Shown piece after piece: positions 13,072-24,400 of a DNA stretch of 64,000 nt (within the stretch, counting starts at the first letter, position 1; the number at the start of each line of letters is the position of its first letter). The stretch spans positions 565,501 to 629,500 of the forward strand of contig LR746265.1 of the NCBI GenBank assembly GCA_902729315.2, in the 5' to 3' direction. Origin of the DNA: Spirodela intermedia (taxonomy: Eukaryota; Streptophyta; Magnoliopsida; Alismatales; Araceae). The position numbers and the translations under genes are program-made. The notes beneath the pieces were generated by a model. That model was not told the DNA's origin. It saw only the letters and a program-made list of their open reading frames with translations, and ran no database searches.

Positions 13072-14321
13072 TTTCTATTAACATCATTCTTCTGTTTATT
13101 GACAGGTCGTCACCTCTGTACTCTGCCTTTGGATCCGAACATCGGGAAGATGCTGCTGATGGGTTCCATCTTCCAGTGCCTGGATCCAGCACTAACAATT
13201 GCAGCTGCACTCGCCCACCGCGATCCATTCGTGCTTCCCATTAACAGGAAAGAAGAAGCCGATGCTGCGAAAAGATCTTTTGCAGGAGATTCATGCAGGT
13301 CATTCCTCCACTGCCTCCTACTCCCCTCCCCCCAGTTCCTTCCCGCATCTGCCTTCCCATTTCTTCAATGATTCTGAAATATCGCCTGCAGTGACCACAT
13401 TGCTCTTCTCAAAGCCTTCCAAGCATGGAAAGATGCCAAGCGGAGTGGCAGGGACCGTGCCTTCTGCTGGGAGAACTTCTTGTCCCCCATTACATTGCAG
13501 ATGATGGAAGACATGAGGATGCAGTTCCTCGACCTCCTATCAGATATTGGCTTCGTCGACAAACGTAAAGGACCCAAGGTGTATTTTTTCCCCAATCCTC
13601 CAATCTCCCTAGCATGGGCCTTCCTGCTTCATCTTCACTTCCATGGTGATCATGTGAGATGGTGTCAACAGGCCTACAATCTCTACTCCGACGATCTGGA
13701 GATGGTATGCGCCATTTTATGCGCCGGGCTCTACCCTAACGTGATTCAGTGCAAAAGAAGGGGGAAGAGGACTGCTTTTTACAGCAAAGATGTCGGCAAG
13801 GTGGACATTCATCCCTCCTCCGTCAACGCCGGCGTCCACACATTCCCTCTGCCCTACATGGTTTACAGCGAGAAGGTGAAGACAGCGAGCATCTATCTCC
13901 GAGACTCGACCAACATATCGGACTACGCTCTGCTCCTCTTCGGAGGGAGCCTGCGGCCGAGCCGTTCTGGGGAGGGCATCGAGATGCTCGACGGCTACCT
14001 CCATTTTTCCGCCTCAAAGAGTGTGTTGCAGCTCATTCAGGTGCGCCGCCCCGCCCCGCCTCGTACAGTGCTCTCTTCTCACTACTCCATCTTGAACTAG
14101 ATGGCCTGATTCTTCCACCAGATTATGCAGAATTGCTCATTACGCCAACCCATCATGGGTAACTGTTTATCTATGCGTTTGTCCTGTAGAATTTGAGAGC
14201 TGAACTAGACAAGCTCCTGCAGAGGAAGATAGAGGAGCCAGGGCTTGATATCCCTGCAGAGGGCAAGAGTGTGGTCGCTGCTGCCAATGAGCTGCTGCAC
14301 AGCCAGAATATCCAATACTAG
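7168..14321 (+). CDS. DExH1: DEAH-box RNA helicase, DExH1/DHX36-like
   Basis: Sixteen exons join in frame: 7168-7356, 7888-8033, 8277-8376, 8459-8674, 8796-8891, 9535-9810, 10624-10827, 10914-11069, 11209-11301, 11601-11815, 12508-12667, 12754-13027, 13106-13298, 13392-13578, 13672-14040 and 14190-14321. They give 1,001 residues, close to Arabidopsis DExH1. The N-terminus is an RGG/glycine-rich RNA-binding tract followed by a [13 protein letters not shown] block. The motor shows Walker A GETGCGKT (255-262), DEIH (356-359), SAT (388-390) and QRRGRAGR (617-624), then the winged-helix, ratchet and OB-type C-terminal region. The family uses ATP to remodel RNA structures, and animal DHX36 relatives unwind G-quadruplexes. 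Intron 12 is only 78 nt and nearly half of it is a GA repeat. Exons 13-15 are much GC-richer than exons 2-11. All key motifs are intact, so it should be functional. Confidence 0.95.
9204..9291 (+). repeat. Compound (GT)n(GA)n microsatellite in DExH1 intron 5
   Basis: About 24 GT units run directly into about 20 GA units. The tract lies inside the intron between exons 5 and 6. It produces long artificial open frames on both strands. Confidence 0.95.
13036..13069 (+). repeat. (GA)17 microsatellite inside the 78-nt DExH1 intron 12
   Basis: The repeat begins eight bases after the GT donor and fills nearly half of the intron. GA repeats contain no stop codon in any frame. Together with the rest of the intron, unspliced RNA would stay open and insert a short Arg-Glu run. 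Confidence 0.9.
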
Positions 14322-14735
14322 ACTACCCCTTTCCGTGGAGCTGATTATGCTCTGTTCATTTCTTTATTTTATTTTATTTTATTTTATTTTATTTTTAATC
14401 GGGCGTGAATGTCGGCATTTTTGTGTAAGTTAGAAGTCGTGTATCTCACCGTACACTCTTTCATCTACCGTTAATTGATGTACGATTACTTCTATTTATC
14501 GTCTATATTTTAGGTCTATGAATTTCAGATATAAATCGGCAAATTTTTCTAGTTCTTTTTGTTATTTTAAATTACCCGCAGACTGCTTTTTTTTAATAAA
14601 TAATTATTTACAGGCATGCCATTCTGGATATACGAGCATTCAAAATATTTTATATTTTAAACTACACGTGCCTCCCTTGCACGTGCGAGCGATAAAAACA
14701 GACGACCGTTGGTCACGCCGCTGGTTCAATTCTCC

Positions 14736-14778
<43 letters not shown>

Positions 14779-15175
14779 ATATATATATATATATATGTAT
14801 ATGTTTTTATATCTTTTCCCGCCCAAGTCTCTGCACCGGGAGTAATTCCCCCCCTCCTCCCGCCGCGGCGACAAACGAACCTTCTGAGTTCGGGAAATGC
14901 CGCTCTCTTTTGCTCGGTAGTTCTCCGGCAAGGAAAGCGCAGATCACGGCGAGGTAGATTATCTCCTTTCGCGTTACCGTTCTCTAGATCGGGAGTATAT
15001 ACTTCGGCCATGGATCGACTACGATCAGAGTATTTTTTGCCATCCTAGTTTTAAATCTCCTGCCACCTTCTTATCCAACCGCGGCAGATCTTAGTGAAGG
15101 ATCTGAGGCTACAAATAGGAGGCCCCGACTGAGACGGAAAGACAGGTGGTTAACCCCCTCGGATTAGGTCATTTT
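14322..15175. other. DExH1 3' region and simple-repeat intergenic DNA
   Basis: The helicase 3' UTR contains a TTTTA pentanucleotide repeat (14362-14397). Further on lie a CT repeat (about 14739-14775) and a TA repeat (14778-14796). The 14.8-15.0 kb stretch is GC-richer. Open frames here are made by the repeats or lack recognisable domains. Confidence 0.6.
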
Positions 15176-15570
15176 GCGTGTGAGCTTCCCTCTTCGTCGG
15201 TCTCCGGTTCGTCGGGACCCGGCCGACTGTTCCTGGATCTTCCCTGAAACCAGTTGTTCTTCTTCTCCTTGGAAGGAAGATCTCTGGGAACCTTCTGTTG
15301 CCGCAGGTCGTCGAAGTGCCCTGGCTTCCTCGCGGAGCGACTTGACCTCCGTCTGCAGCGACACCGTCCTCTGCCGGACGTTGGAGTTGATTTCTCGAAC
15401 GCCCTCCAATACTTTTCGAGGAGGTCCTTCTTATGATCATTGGTTTTGGGCGGCAACAGAAGGCTCTCGGAGATCTTCCTTGCAAGGCGAAGAACAACTG
15501 GTTTCAGGGAGAATCCAGCAACAGTCGGCCCTGACGAACCGGAGACCGACGAAATTGGAAGCTCACACAC
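15176..15570. repeat. Imperfect inverted repeat, arms ~128/120 bp, loop ~147 bp
   Basis: Positions 15176-15303 match the reverse complement of 15451-15570 with scattered mismatches and a few small indels. For example, the stretch around 15242-15261 is mirrored near 15495-15512. The 147-bp centre reads on the minus strand as a charged, coiled-coil-like peptide (for example DLLEKYWRAFEKS), suggesting it came from a coding sequence. Sequence like the right end of the loop appears again just after the right arm (about 15586-15612). A transcript through it would fold into a long imperfect hairpin. I cannot name the source gene. Confidence 0.8.
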
Positions 15571-15599
15571 GTCTTCATTTATGGAGGTGATCTTATAAT

Positions 15600-16560
15600 G
15601 ATCATCGGTTATTGCCTGATGTGACTACATTTATCGCTGATACATCCTCCTCTTTGTGTTCTAGTAGTTAATTATTTTTGTTTTATAACATCCGAATCGT
15701 GCCCTATGTTTGGTGGGTCATTCTGTTCTACTAACATCATCTGTCCATATTTTTTACTTCATTTTCGTATTTTCTGAAGTTTATTCACCAATCATTCACT
15801 TGGATGTTTTCACCAACCTTTCCTCCTTTTCTTTTCTTTTTTTTGATTTTTTCTTATTGATTTCTTTCCTTCATTTTTATTCAAATGTATTATTACTGAT
15901 ATAATTATAGCTTTATTTTATGACGTGTTTTCTCTTCGTTTTCTAACACATAATTTTTCAATTGGATAGCATCTTGTGCATAGGAAGTCGTTTGTGGAAC
16001 CATGTTTGCGGTTTAAATGCGCATTTAATTTTAAAAATCGTGAGCTTGTCATATGTATGGAAGAATATTTGTTGTTTTAATTATTTTCTGTTTGGCGGCA
16101 CTCGTTCATTATTTACTGTCAATTCATTCACCACTGGCTTGTTTTAATCTTTACTTATTTTTTAAACGGATTTTTCCGTATTATTTTGCTCGACTTGTTC
16201 CTCTCTTATCTTTTATTTTTTTCTGTTTTCTTTACCATTTTAATCATTTCAATATTTTTTCTTTCATAATTTTGTTCTTTTATTTGAGTATTTATTATCA
16301 TTACTTAATTACTCATATTTTTATTAAGTTCCAAAATCCTTAGATAGCTTCATCATTCCTATTCCCTTGGTTCTATTCATTCTATGGCTAAATTTTCTCC
16401 CATTTTTTCAGCTACCAGCGTGGTTATTTCTCCTATTATTAGTTTTTTTCACGCCTTCCGTTTTTATATTTCATTAATCTCTTCGTTCTTTCCGACTTTT
16501 CCGATATCTTTTTTTATTCAGATATAACTCGCCTTCTATCTTCTTTCCTATATTCCATTT
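15600..16560. other. AT/T-rich intergenic DNA
   Basis: The plus strand is strongly T-rich with long pyrimidine runs. The hydrophobic open frames here are what T-rich DNA gives by chance. I see no gene, RNA or mobile element. Confidence 0.5.
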
Positions 16561-17264
16561 TCTTTGAGTAGATCACGTCCAACTCGGCTATACGATCCTC
16601 ACACCATGTTATTTCCTATGGATGTCCCAGAGAGTCACTTCCTATCAAGCAAGGATTGTCAAGAACATACAAGAACTTGTATTATTTTAGAAATCAAGCC
16701 AATATTGCCTATATCCCGAAAAAGAAACCGACTTGGACTTGGAGCATCGGGTGGGCTCATCGCAGAACCATGAATACCCCAAGAGATCTTGTTCACTGCA
16801 GGTGGGCTCAGTAGGGGGACTGGTTTGAGGTGAGAAAATGGGCTGGTTAGAGGTGGTACCCAGATGGAGACTTCAGTGCCTGATGTTTCCTCCTCCATTG
16901 GTCTGCAATCCATCGAGCAGAGGATCTGCAGAACCGCGAGGAGGATCTCATTCTAAGTCCATTAGCATTCAAAGCAGGCCATGCGCCGAGGCTCGCCAGC
17001 TTTGCCAAGATGGACTAAACTGGTTGAGGTCCGGTGATAAACCCTAGAAGGCGATAAATATCACACATGGGAAAGAAAAGCCCAGTAAGAGGAACCGCCC
17101 AAGTGTTAGAAACAGAGCTCGGGTATAGACAGGATGGGCAGAAGTCGAGACCACCGGCGGCGGCGGCGGCGGCGGCGGCGAGAAGAGGGATAGAAGAAGA
17201 GCGGAAGACAGAACCACAGAACTGAGAGGCGATGCAGTAGGATGGCGGAGAAGAGGTATTTATA
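16561..17264 (-). promoter_or_regulatory. Possible minus-strand promoter and leader (TATAAATA), product unknown
   Basis: On the minus strand a TATAAATA box (17264-17257) is followed at a normal distance by CT-rich, leader-like sequence containing a CCG repeat (GGC on the plus strand, 17155-17180). The sequence stays moderately GC-rich to about 16.6 kb, in contrast to its flanks. Short open frames follow, including an 84-codon one at 16913-16659, but none resembles a known protein. It could be a non-coding transcript, a decayed gene or chance. Confidence 0.3.
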
Positions 17265-17985
17265 GCGTGAAGCCGACCGGCGGTGCTGATCTCGGTTTTT
17301 TAATAACCATTAATAGAAGGGGATACTTGATTCCAGATCCTCATAAACTTTATCTATTAATCCCATATCCTTTCTTAGATGCCCTAATATATATATATGC
17401 TTTTTGTTCTGTCTAGCAAGAGAGACAGAACGCGAAAGAGGATAATTAATTTTTGATTCTCATAAATTCTATAATTAGTATATTGTCGTTATATTTCAAA
17501 GTATACATCTTGTACTCTTTGAAAAGCCTATTACTCAAAGAGAAGGGGATAATTGATTTTGATTCCTTATAAATTATCGATTGTTATTTTATCCTTATAT
17601 GCCTCAATATATACTTTCTACTCTGCTATTTGTGTTCTTTGAAAGCCCATATCAAAAGACGGATCCTACCAAACCCAAATTCAGGATCCGAACCACATAG
17701 AAACGCGGGAAACTGATGCCGACGCGGGCTCTTCGAAACTTAAACATGTTAAAAGACGATAGAGACCGATCTCTGTCGTCCACGTATTTTTTATTATATC
17801 GATTTTCAGCCGCCGCTAGGACCCCTCCGCCTCCCCGCGCCTCTTTCTCGAACCTTCCCGCCCGGCTGGAGCTGCCAAAGGGGGACCAGAGTGAAGAGGT
17901 AAGCGCAGCGGAGGAATCAGCTCAGCTGCCGGAGGAAGGGGATCGAAGCTTGCAGCGGACATCTACCCGTCTCCCGGCGGCCTCC

Positions 17986-18018
<33 letters not shown>

Positions 18019-18203
18019 GCCGTCGGAGAGGGAGAGGCTGACAACTTTGGAATACAAGGAGTGAATTTGGCGTCGGAGCAGGTGAATCCTCGTGTGCTGG
18101 AGGAAGTGGTCGAAGGTTGCAGCGCTCCGCGTCCTCTGCGCTTGTTTTGCTTGTAATTAGGGCGGAGACAGGGAAACGGAGTCCGCGATAGGGAGGAGGA
18201 GGG
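17265..18203 (+). promoter_or_regulatory. BARD1 upstream region and 5' leader
   Basis: AT-rich DNA to about 17.7 kb gives way to a GC-rich leader-like block with a (GCT)n run (17988-18017). An open frame of 146 codons (17716-18156) crosses the block and encodes Ala/Pro-rich low-complexity sequence. It could be spliced from a GT at 18081 into the RING exon in phase 0. I nevertheless prefer the ATG at 18204, because the peptide after it (NPCFFHLQKLELELKCP) looks like plant BARD1 N-termini. Confidence 0.45.
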
Positions 18204-21200
18204 ATGGCGGAGTCTGTCAGTCACGGGACGTTGATCAATCCGTGCTTCTTTCACTTGCAGAAGTTGGAGCTGGAGCTCAAATGCCCCATGTGGTACGTTC
18301 GCGCTGTAAATTTTCTACCTTTTTCGTATATCAGTACAATACAGAGTATGCAAGGTGTCGACCCTGTGTTATGGCGCAAGCATCTGTAGAACCCATTGAT
18401 GGAGATCCATTACCGATATGTGTGGGGTTGGTACGGAAGATGAGGGTTCATAGGAAATCCCTCTCGCTGATATAGATGCGTACTGCTGAAGATCTTCCCT
18501 CATTTGAGTGCGGAGGACGAAAGGTGCACAATATGGTCGTAGACCTAGCCGAAGTACTACATGCTTGGAGAAACTCATGGTGAAAATTCTTGGAATTATC
18601 AATCAGTTGGAATACATGGAGATTGACGCTTGGAATTATCGTCTCTTTGGCCATTTAGATATCATCATGAACGTATCTACATAAAAGAATTCTTGGTCTC
18701 ATTGAAATTCAAGGATTTGAGCGTAGACTGAATTTTCAATTGATTCCATCGATGAACAACGTGGAATTTCCCATGAATTAGTTGATCAGTGTGAATCTCT
18801 ATTTTGAAGTAGATAGTGAGATGGCAGTGATTGCTGAGGGAAATATGGCTCATGTTTTATCCTCTTATTGATTTATTTATCTGGAATTTCATTCCCTTTT
18901 GTATCCTTCTCCATCCTTTCTGATACCGTGTTTTATGCTCTTGCAGCTTAAATCTACTGAAACGTCCAGTGCTACTGCCTTGTGATCATATATTTTGCAG
19001 GTTTGGTAATTCACTACTGTGTCTTTGTTTGTGAATCCCATGTAAAAAATATAATGAACTCTGCTAGCTCGCTATTATTTACAGTTCTTGCATTACGAGT
19101 TCAGTGGAAGGCAGTTTAAGCTGCCCCATCTGCACATTATCCCTTCTTCCTCGAGGTATAGGCTTTATTTTTTCCTTTCAGTTTTACACAGATGTTGGAA
19201 CACGTTTCACTTATCTAATGTCTCTCGTGTTTTCTTTTCCCAGAACTGAGGCGTGCTTCGCATATGGAAACTATGGTGAACATATATAAAAGCATGAGTG
19301 CCGCTTTTAATGCAAATTTTTGCCAACCAAGGGCAGAAGTCAGTTTGCCTGGTGTGTTTGCTTGCTTGTTTAATTCGCTAAACAAATTTGTCCTTTTTGT
19401 TTTGTTAGATAGTTGGCAACGTGTTTATATGTTCTATGAATTTTTTGTAGAAATGAAGAGGTCGACAAGTAAGGGTCATGATTTTGGTGAAAAAATCATT
19501 GAAAAAAAATCTCAGAATGGAGATGTGCAGAATATCTGTAGATCAAAACCATGCAGTACAAGAGATGACGTCCTACCTGATCAAGTACGATGCAGTCCAC
19601 CCTCATCTGCTGGCCCCAAGTATTCCGATGATGATAGCAATGATCGAGGGAGTGTCCATGTAAGTTCCTACATGATAAACTCAAATTGCACGCACGAACA
19701 TATTTTCTGTTGTTGGATGAAGCTTAGACGCAAGATGAGGCTAAATTTCTATTTAAGTGCAGACTTTGGCTTAACTGATTTTATGAAAAAGCTCCTTTCT
19801 TTCCAAAACTTTTTTTTGTCGAACACCCATGTTTTTTAAAGAGAATTCCATCCACGTGGTTCACCTGCGATCCTGTTGAACAGCTTTCATTTTGAGCTGC
19901 CCTGGGGCAACACTTACGGACTTGTTCTGTAATATAACAAAGTAATACTGTAGAGTCAAGGGGTATGCACTGAATTTTGACTGGTTTCAGCTTTGTTGTT
20001 TAATCTGTGAACCTACTACTTGAAAATTTTATGATTATTGTTTATAACAGTACACATTGATTCAAGTCTCACGTAATTTAGAAATATGAAACATTGAAAA
20101 TTCTACTATTTCCGAAGGTTTCTTTTGTTGATCTGTCAATTTTTTCTTACCTGAACTCCTGTCTAATTGGTTCGCTCCCAAAGTCTTATGCCAGAGATAC
20201 GATGGATGAATTGTAAATCTAGATCCATGTAATGAAGGATACCTCCCCAGTTCTGTGGAAATTTATGTATGACCTAATTGGATCCTCCATTTGTGTGAAT
20301 TTATAATTGATCTATTCTCTCAAATGCACATTTTTCTTCTCATTTCTTCTAAAAATTTGTACGTGTTCATCAACGGGTGGCACATGCAGAAGGGAATCCG
20401 AGATTGGACTAATAGAAGATTCATCCTTTTATTGTCTGCTCAGGGAGCGGATTGTCAAATCAACAAAACTAGATTTCACGGCCAAAAAACAGACTGTACA
20501 AACAGGAAATCTACTTCAGAAATCGAAGAGGATCAATGTAGAGAGCCGAAGAGACTTAAGTTGAACAGTGAGCCTTCTTGTGATATTACGAAAACTTACT
20601 TGGATGAAAAGTCCAAGGGGTTTGGACGGCAACATGTACAGCAGGGTGTCGCTACGTTTAATTTGGAATCAGAAGATCAGGGTATAATTCGTGTCACACC
20701 TTCCAGCGAACCAAAAAAGTTCACATCAAATCCAGATTTTACATGTGCTTTCTGTCACTCTTCTAAAGAGTCGGAGGTAATAATATTCCACCCTCAGCTT
20801 CAGATAGACATTGACCATCTTGCAATTTTGTAATCATCATGCTGCGAATTTCAGGCCTCTGGACCTATGCTGCATTATGACAATGGAGAACCTGTAGACA
20901 CAGAACACGCAGCACGGCCTCATATATTGCATGTTCATCAGAAATGTATCGAATGGTAAGGTGCACGTTGGTCCTCGTCAATGTCATTTTTAGTCAAGGA
21001 CATAGAGAATCGTCAATGCTGAAGTCGTCTGATTCATCCTGCCTATGCATATCTATCTGAACTTTGGATTCGTTGCTCGAGGCTTACTGATTTTGTTCGC
21101 ATCCCTGCTGAGAACTTAGGGCGCCTCAAGCTTTCTTTGATGGAGACAATGTTATGAATTGGGAGGCTGAAATTTCAAGGGCTTCGAAGATCAAATGCAG

Positions 21201-22307
21201 CAGTTGTGGCAAGAAAGGGGCAGCCCTTGGTTGCTATGCTAAGTCTTGCAGAAAGAGCTTCCATGTTCCCTGTGCTGTTGAGATCCCTGGCTGCCGATGG
21301 GATTGTGTAAGCCATCAGCCCTTGCTTGAAATCTTTAAGCATTATATAGCATACTGTGAAGATCGTAACTGGATTGTGTCTTGCCTTTGTCAGGATCATT
21401 TTCTTGTTCTCTGTCCTTCTCACTCTGATCGAAAGTTGCCCATTGATAAATCTAATCGAAGAAAGAGTCTGAAAAGTACCTCTTCTGCATCTTCAAAAAT
21501 GTAAGCTTACACCTAACACTAATCGTCTTAACAGCTTAACAGTGCTCTCTTGTTTCATTCTTATCTTTTATTTCATAGTATTCCTTTTAATTTCTTCAGA
21601 AACGGCCATCAATCGCCAAATCACCCAACAACTTTTATACAACATGATGAGGAACTTTGGATGGCTCCTCCTGAAGTGACGAGAGGATGGGTTCTATGTG
21701 GATCTGCTCTTTCAGCTGCAGAGAAGGTGTGGTTGGTCCATCCATCCCTATTTAGGCCTCGTTCCCCATTCTGAAAAAGAAAAACTTTGCATGCAAGTCT
21801 TGTTGCTCATATTGTGCTACTCTGCAAATTCATATCTTTTCATCTCAGGATACTGTAGCCAAATTTGCAAGATTGACGGGTGCGGTGTTGAGCAAGGATT
21901 GGAGACCAAGTGTTACTCATGTCATCGCATCAACTGATCCATTCGGAGCTTGCAGTAGAACCCTAAAATTCCTCATGGCCATTTTGAGTGGAAAATGGGT
22001 TCTTACCATTGACTGTAAGCCCATCCTGCATTCTACATTTATTTTTTTCTAATAGCGGTAGCTCAATTGTCTCGATGGCTAAGACAAGAACTTGTTGTAG
22101 TGTTATTCTAACCGCGCAATGCTGCTGTGTGAGATTTGTCGAGGAATCTTGTTGATGTGGTTTTATTTGTTCCTTGATGTCAACACTTGCAGGGATTAAG
22201 GCTTGTCTTGATGCTAGGCAACCTGTTGCAGAGGCTAGCTTTGAAATCTCTCATGATATCCATGGCTGTTTTGATGGCCCCAGAAATGGAAGAATCAGAA
22301 TCTTAGA

Positions 22308-22360
<53 letters not shown>

Positions 22361-22737
22361 CCAACCCATCCTCTCAACTCATGCTCATGGACTTGCCTTG
22401 TTGCAACTCTTTCCAGGGACCGAAATTATTCTGCGGGCTGAGCTTTTATTTCAATGGCGAGTTCATTCCCACCTACAAGGGGTATCTGAAGGACTTGATC
22501 TTCGCTGCTGGAGGGCACATCGTGGAAGAAATCACAGAGATGCCCCGCTCAACAGGCTTGGTGGTCTACAGTCTCGACCCTCCCCAGGAAGGCAACTCAG
22601 CAGACACCAAGGGGCTCATAGACGTGAGGCTGCAAGAGGCAAAGGCCGTAGCGGCCAGAACCGGCGCAGAGGTCATTGCCCACACTTGGGTCTTGGACTC
22701 CATAGCTGCCTGCAAGGTTCAGTCTCTCTCCCATTGA
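18204..22737 (+). CDS. BARD1: BARD1 homologue (RING, extended PHD, tandem BRCT)
   Basis: Thirteen exons join in frame: 18204-18292, 18947-19000, 19085-19155, 19244-19351, 19451-19659, 20444-20776, 20855-20955, 21120-21306, 21394-21500, 21600-21726, 21849-22014, 22193-22311 and 22417-22737. They give 663 residues. The RING is C27-C30-C42-H44-C47-C50-C61-C64 (C3HC4), with the LLPCDH signature of BARD1 rather than BRCA1. A Ser/charged linker follows, then an extended PHD finger (about 275-400) and two BRCT domains (about 445-535 and 558-655). Plant BARD1/ROW1 pairs with BRCA1 in homologous-recombination repair and represses WUSCHEL in the meristem through its PHD region. Introns 4, 8 and 12 are multiples of three without stops, so unspliced variants remain open. 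The last codons may instead be spliced to a further small exon; read-through to the stop at 22735-22737 gives a family-typical length. Confidence 0.93.
22314..22357 (+). repeat. (CT)22 microsatellite at the donor of BARD1 intron 12
   Basis: The CT repeat starts within three bases of the GT donor of a 105-nt intron. If the intron is retained, the frame stays open and reads as a Ser-Leu repeat between the two BRCT domains. Confidence 0.92.
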
Positions 22738-24400
22738 CAGTTTGCCTATCTCCTAGTCAATCATTCCCTTGAAGCGTCTTGGGCAATGAGTTGGAAGGAT
22801 ATCCGAATCAGATGTAGTCTATCATGTGCTTACTCTTTGAGGAAAATGGAAGTCACAGACGCTGTTTTACAACTTTGCATGTTTCAAAGGAGGAGTTTGG
22901 TTAATGCCTTGGAACAAAAGGTCATCTAATCGAGTTTGTAAGGATCTTCCGTCTGAAGAAGCAAAGTCTAACGACTTAGTCAGTGGAAAAGGTAATACTA
23001 TGTATTTTATTCACCTACGTTCTCTCATTAGGAGGGGTTAGAAGAATGATTATAAGGCTAGGAAGGTAGGGCTTCCCAGATTCTATTTGCTTCAATTACC
23101 TGAAATCTGTCAGTCCTATGCAACAATGGATTTCTAAATATGGATTTTGGTCATACGATAAGTTATGAGTGAGGAGTAAACTACAACAACGTGGAAGTGA
23201 TCTTTACTAGAGATGTTACGTATGACATTACTATAATAATTTACTAGGGAATGATCTTTTCCAGTTGAGTGAACAACTTGGATTTGGTTAAGATTAAGGA
23301 GGTTAGGGTTTGAGCCTATGATAGTTTCCTAAATAACCCTTTGAAACTGAAAGTGACCATGTAAATGTTGCATATACTATCTCAGATATTGGCTGCTTAT
23401 TATGTAAGGAAAGATAGTATTTCCTATTAGCCTCTAAGAGGAGGATAATGTAATCTATCAAATAGCTATCTAGAATTGGGTTACTTGTATGGATAAGTTT
23501 TCACGAAAATGATAATTTCATCACTAGCAATGAATCAAGGCCGTTGCATGGTTGAGATAGCTTACAACATTATCCAACTTTTTATCATAAAACGGAGTAC
23601 AAGCATGAAAAACCTAATAATGCAAGTTGATGCTTTACAAAGAAATCAACTCATTAACTAAAATTCGGAAATCAAAGGTTTTAGTATATTGCCAAACTAA
23701 GTTGTAAGAAATGCAGGTACAAAGATCAAGATCGATGCAACAACATAATTAAATGGGAGGAATCGAAAGCAAGATAAATATTTAATTCCAGCACAATTGC
23801 TATTTTTTATTGTATTTCATGCTTCTTTTAATTTGATGTGGACAATGAAAACTCTATTGAATTGCATGTCACTCAAAAGCGTTATGCACACAAGTTGAAG
23901 AATCCAAAAAAACTAAAGTTAAACTAATTAGGGCTTATGGGTTGAATGATGTCATAACACTGCACATCAAGCAACGTCAAAACATCACTCCCAGTAAACT
24001 AGTGTACATAGCACACTCCCTCCCTGAATAGTCTCTTATGTGCTGTCTAGTTAGGGTTCTAAGGATTTTGGTTGCACGTCTTCAAATAATTGAGGGTATG
24101 GCCTATAAATTAAGTATTTCAAGTGGGGTAAGCTTGAGTTTTTTAATGTTTCGTTCCTGTAGAAGTTGATAATGCCACAACATGACAGTCCATGCGAGCC
24201 GTACTACCTAGTTTATATGGAAGAGATGTTGACAATCTGAAACTAGAGTGGGTCAATCACTGGAGGACTATGTCTAATTCCAGAAGCACAATCCCAATTC
24301 TGTTCTTAGGGATAAAGACAAACTTGACAAGCAAAGAGCTGCAACACTCGGGATCCCAAAGCCATGGAAGCCTTATTAACCAACTTGGTCTGATACTTGT
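22738..24400. other. Unassigned intergenic DNA downstream of BARD1
   Basis: The sequence is AT-rich with no convincing coding frame. Near 24393 there is a TCTGATACT stretch resembling a reversed copia primer-binding site, followed by TG. This might mark an LTR edge, but I could not find a matching partner LTR. Confidence 0.35.

Noticed and set aside
15150-15590. Overlapping 80-138-codon frames on both strands
   Set aside because: They exist because the region is an inverted repeat, so both strands translate alike. No known domain is present.
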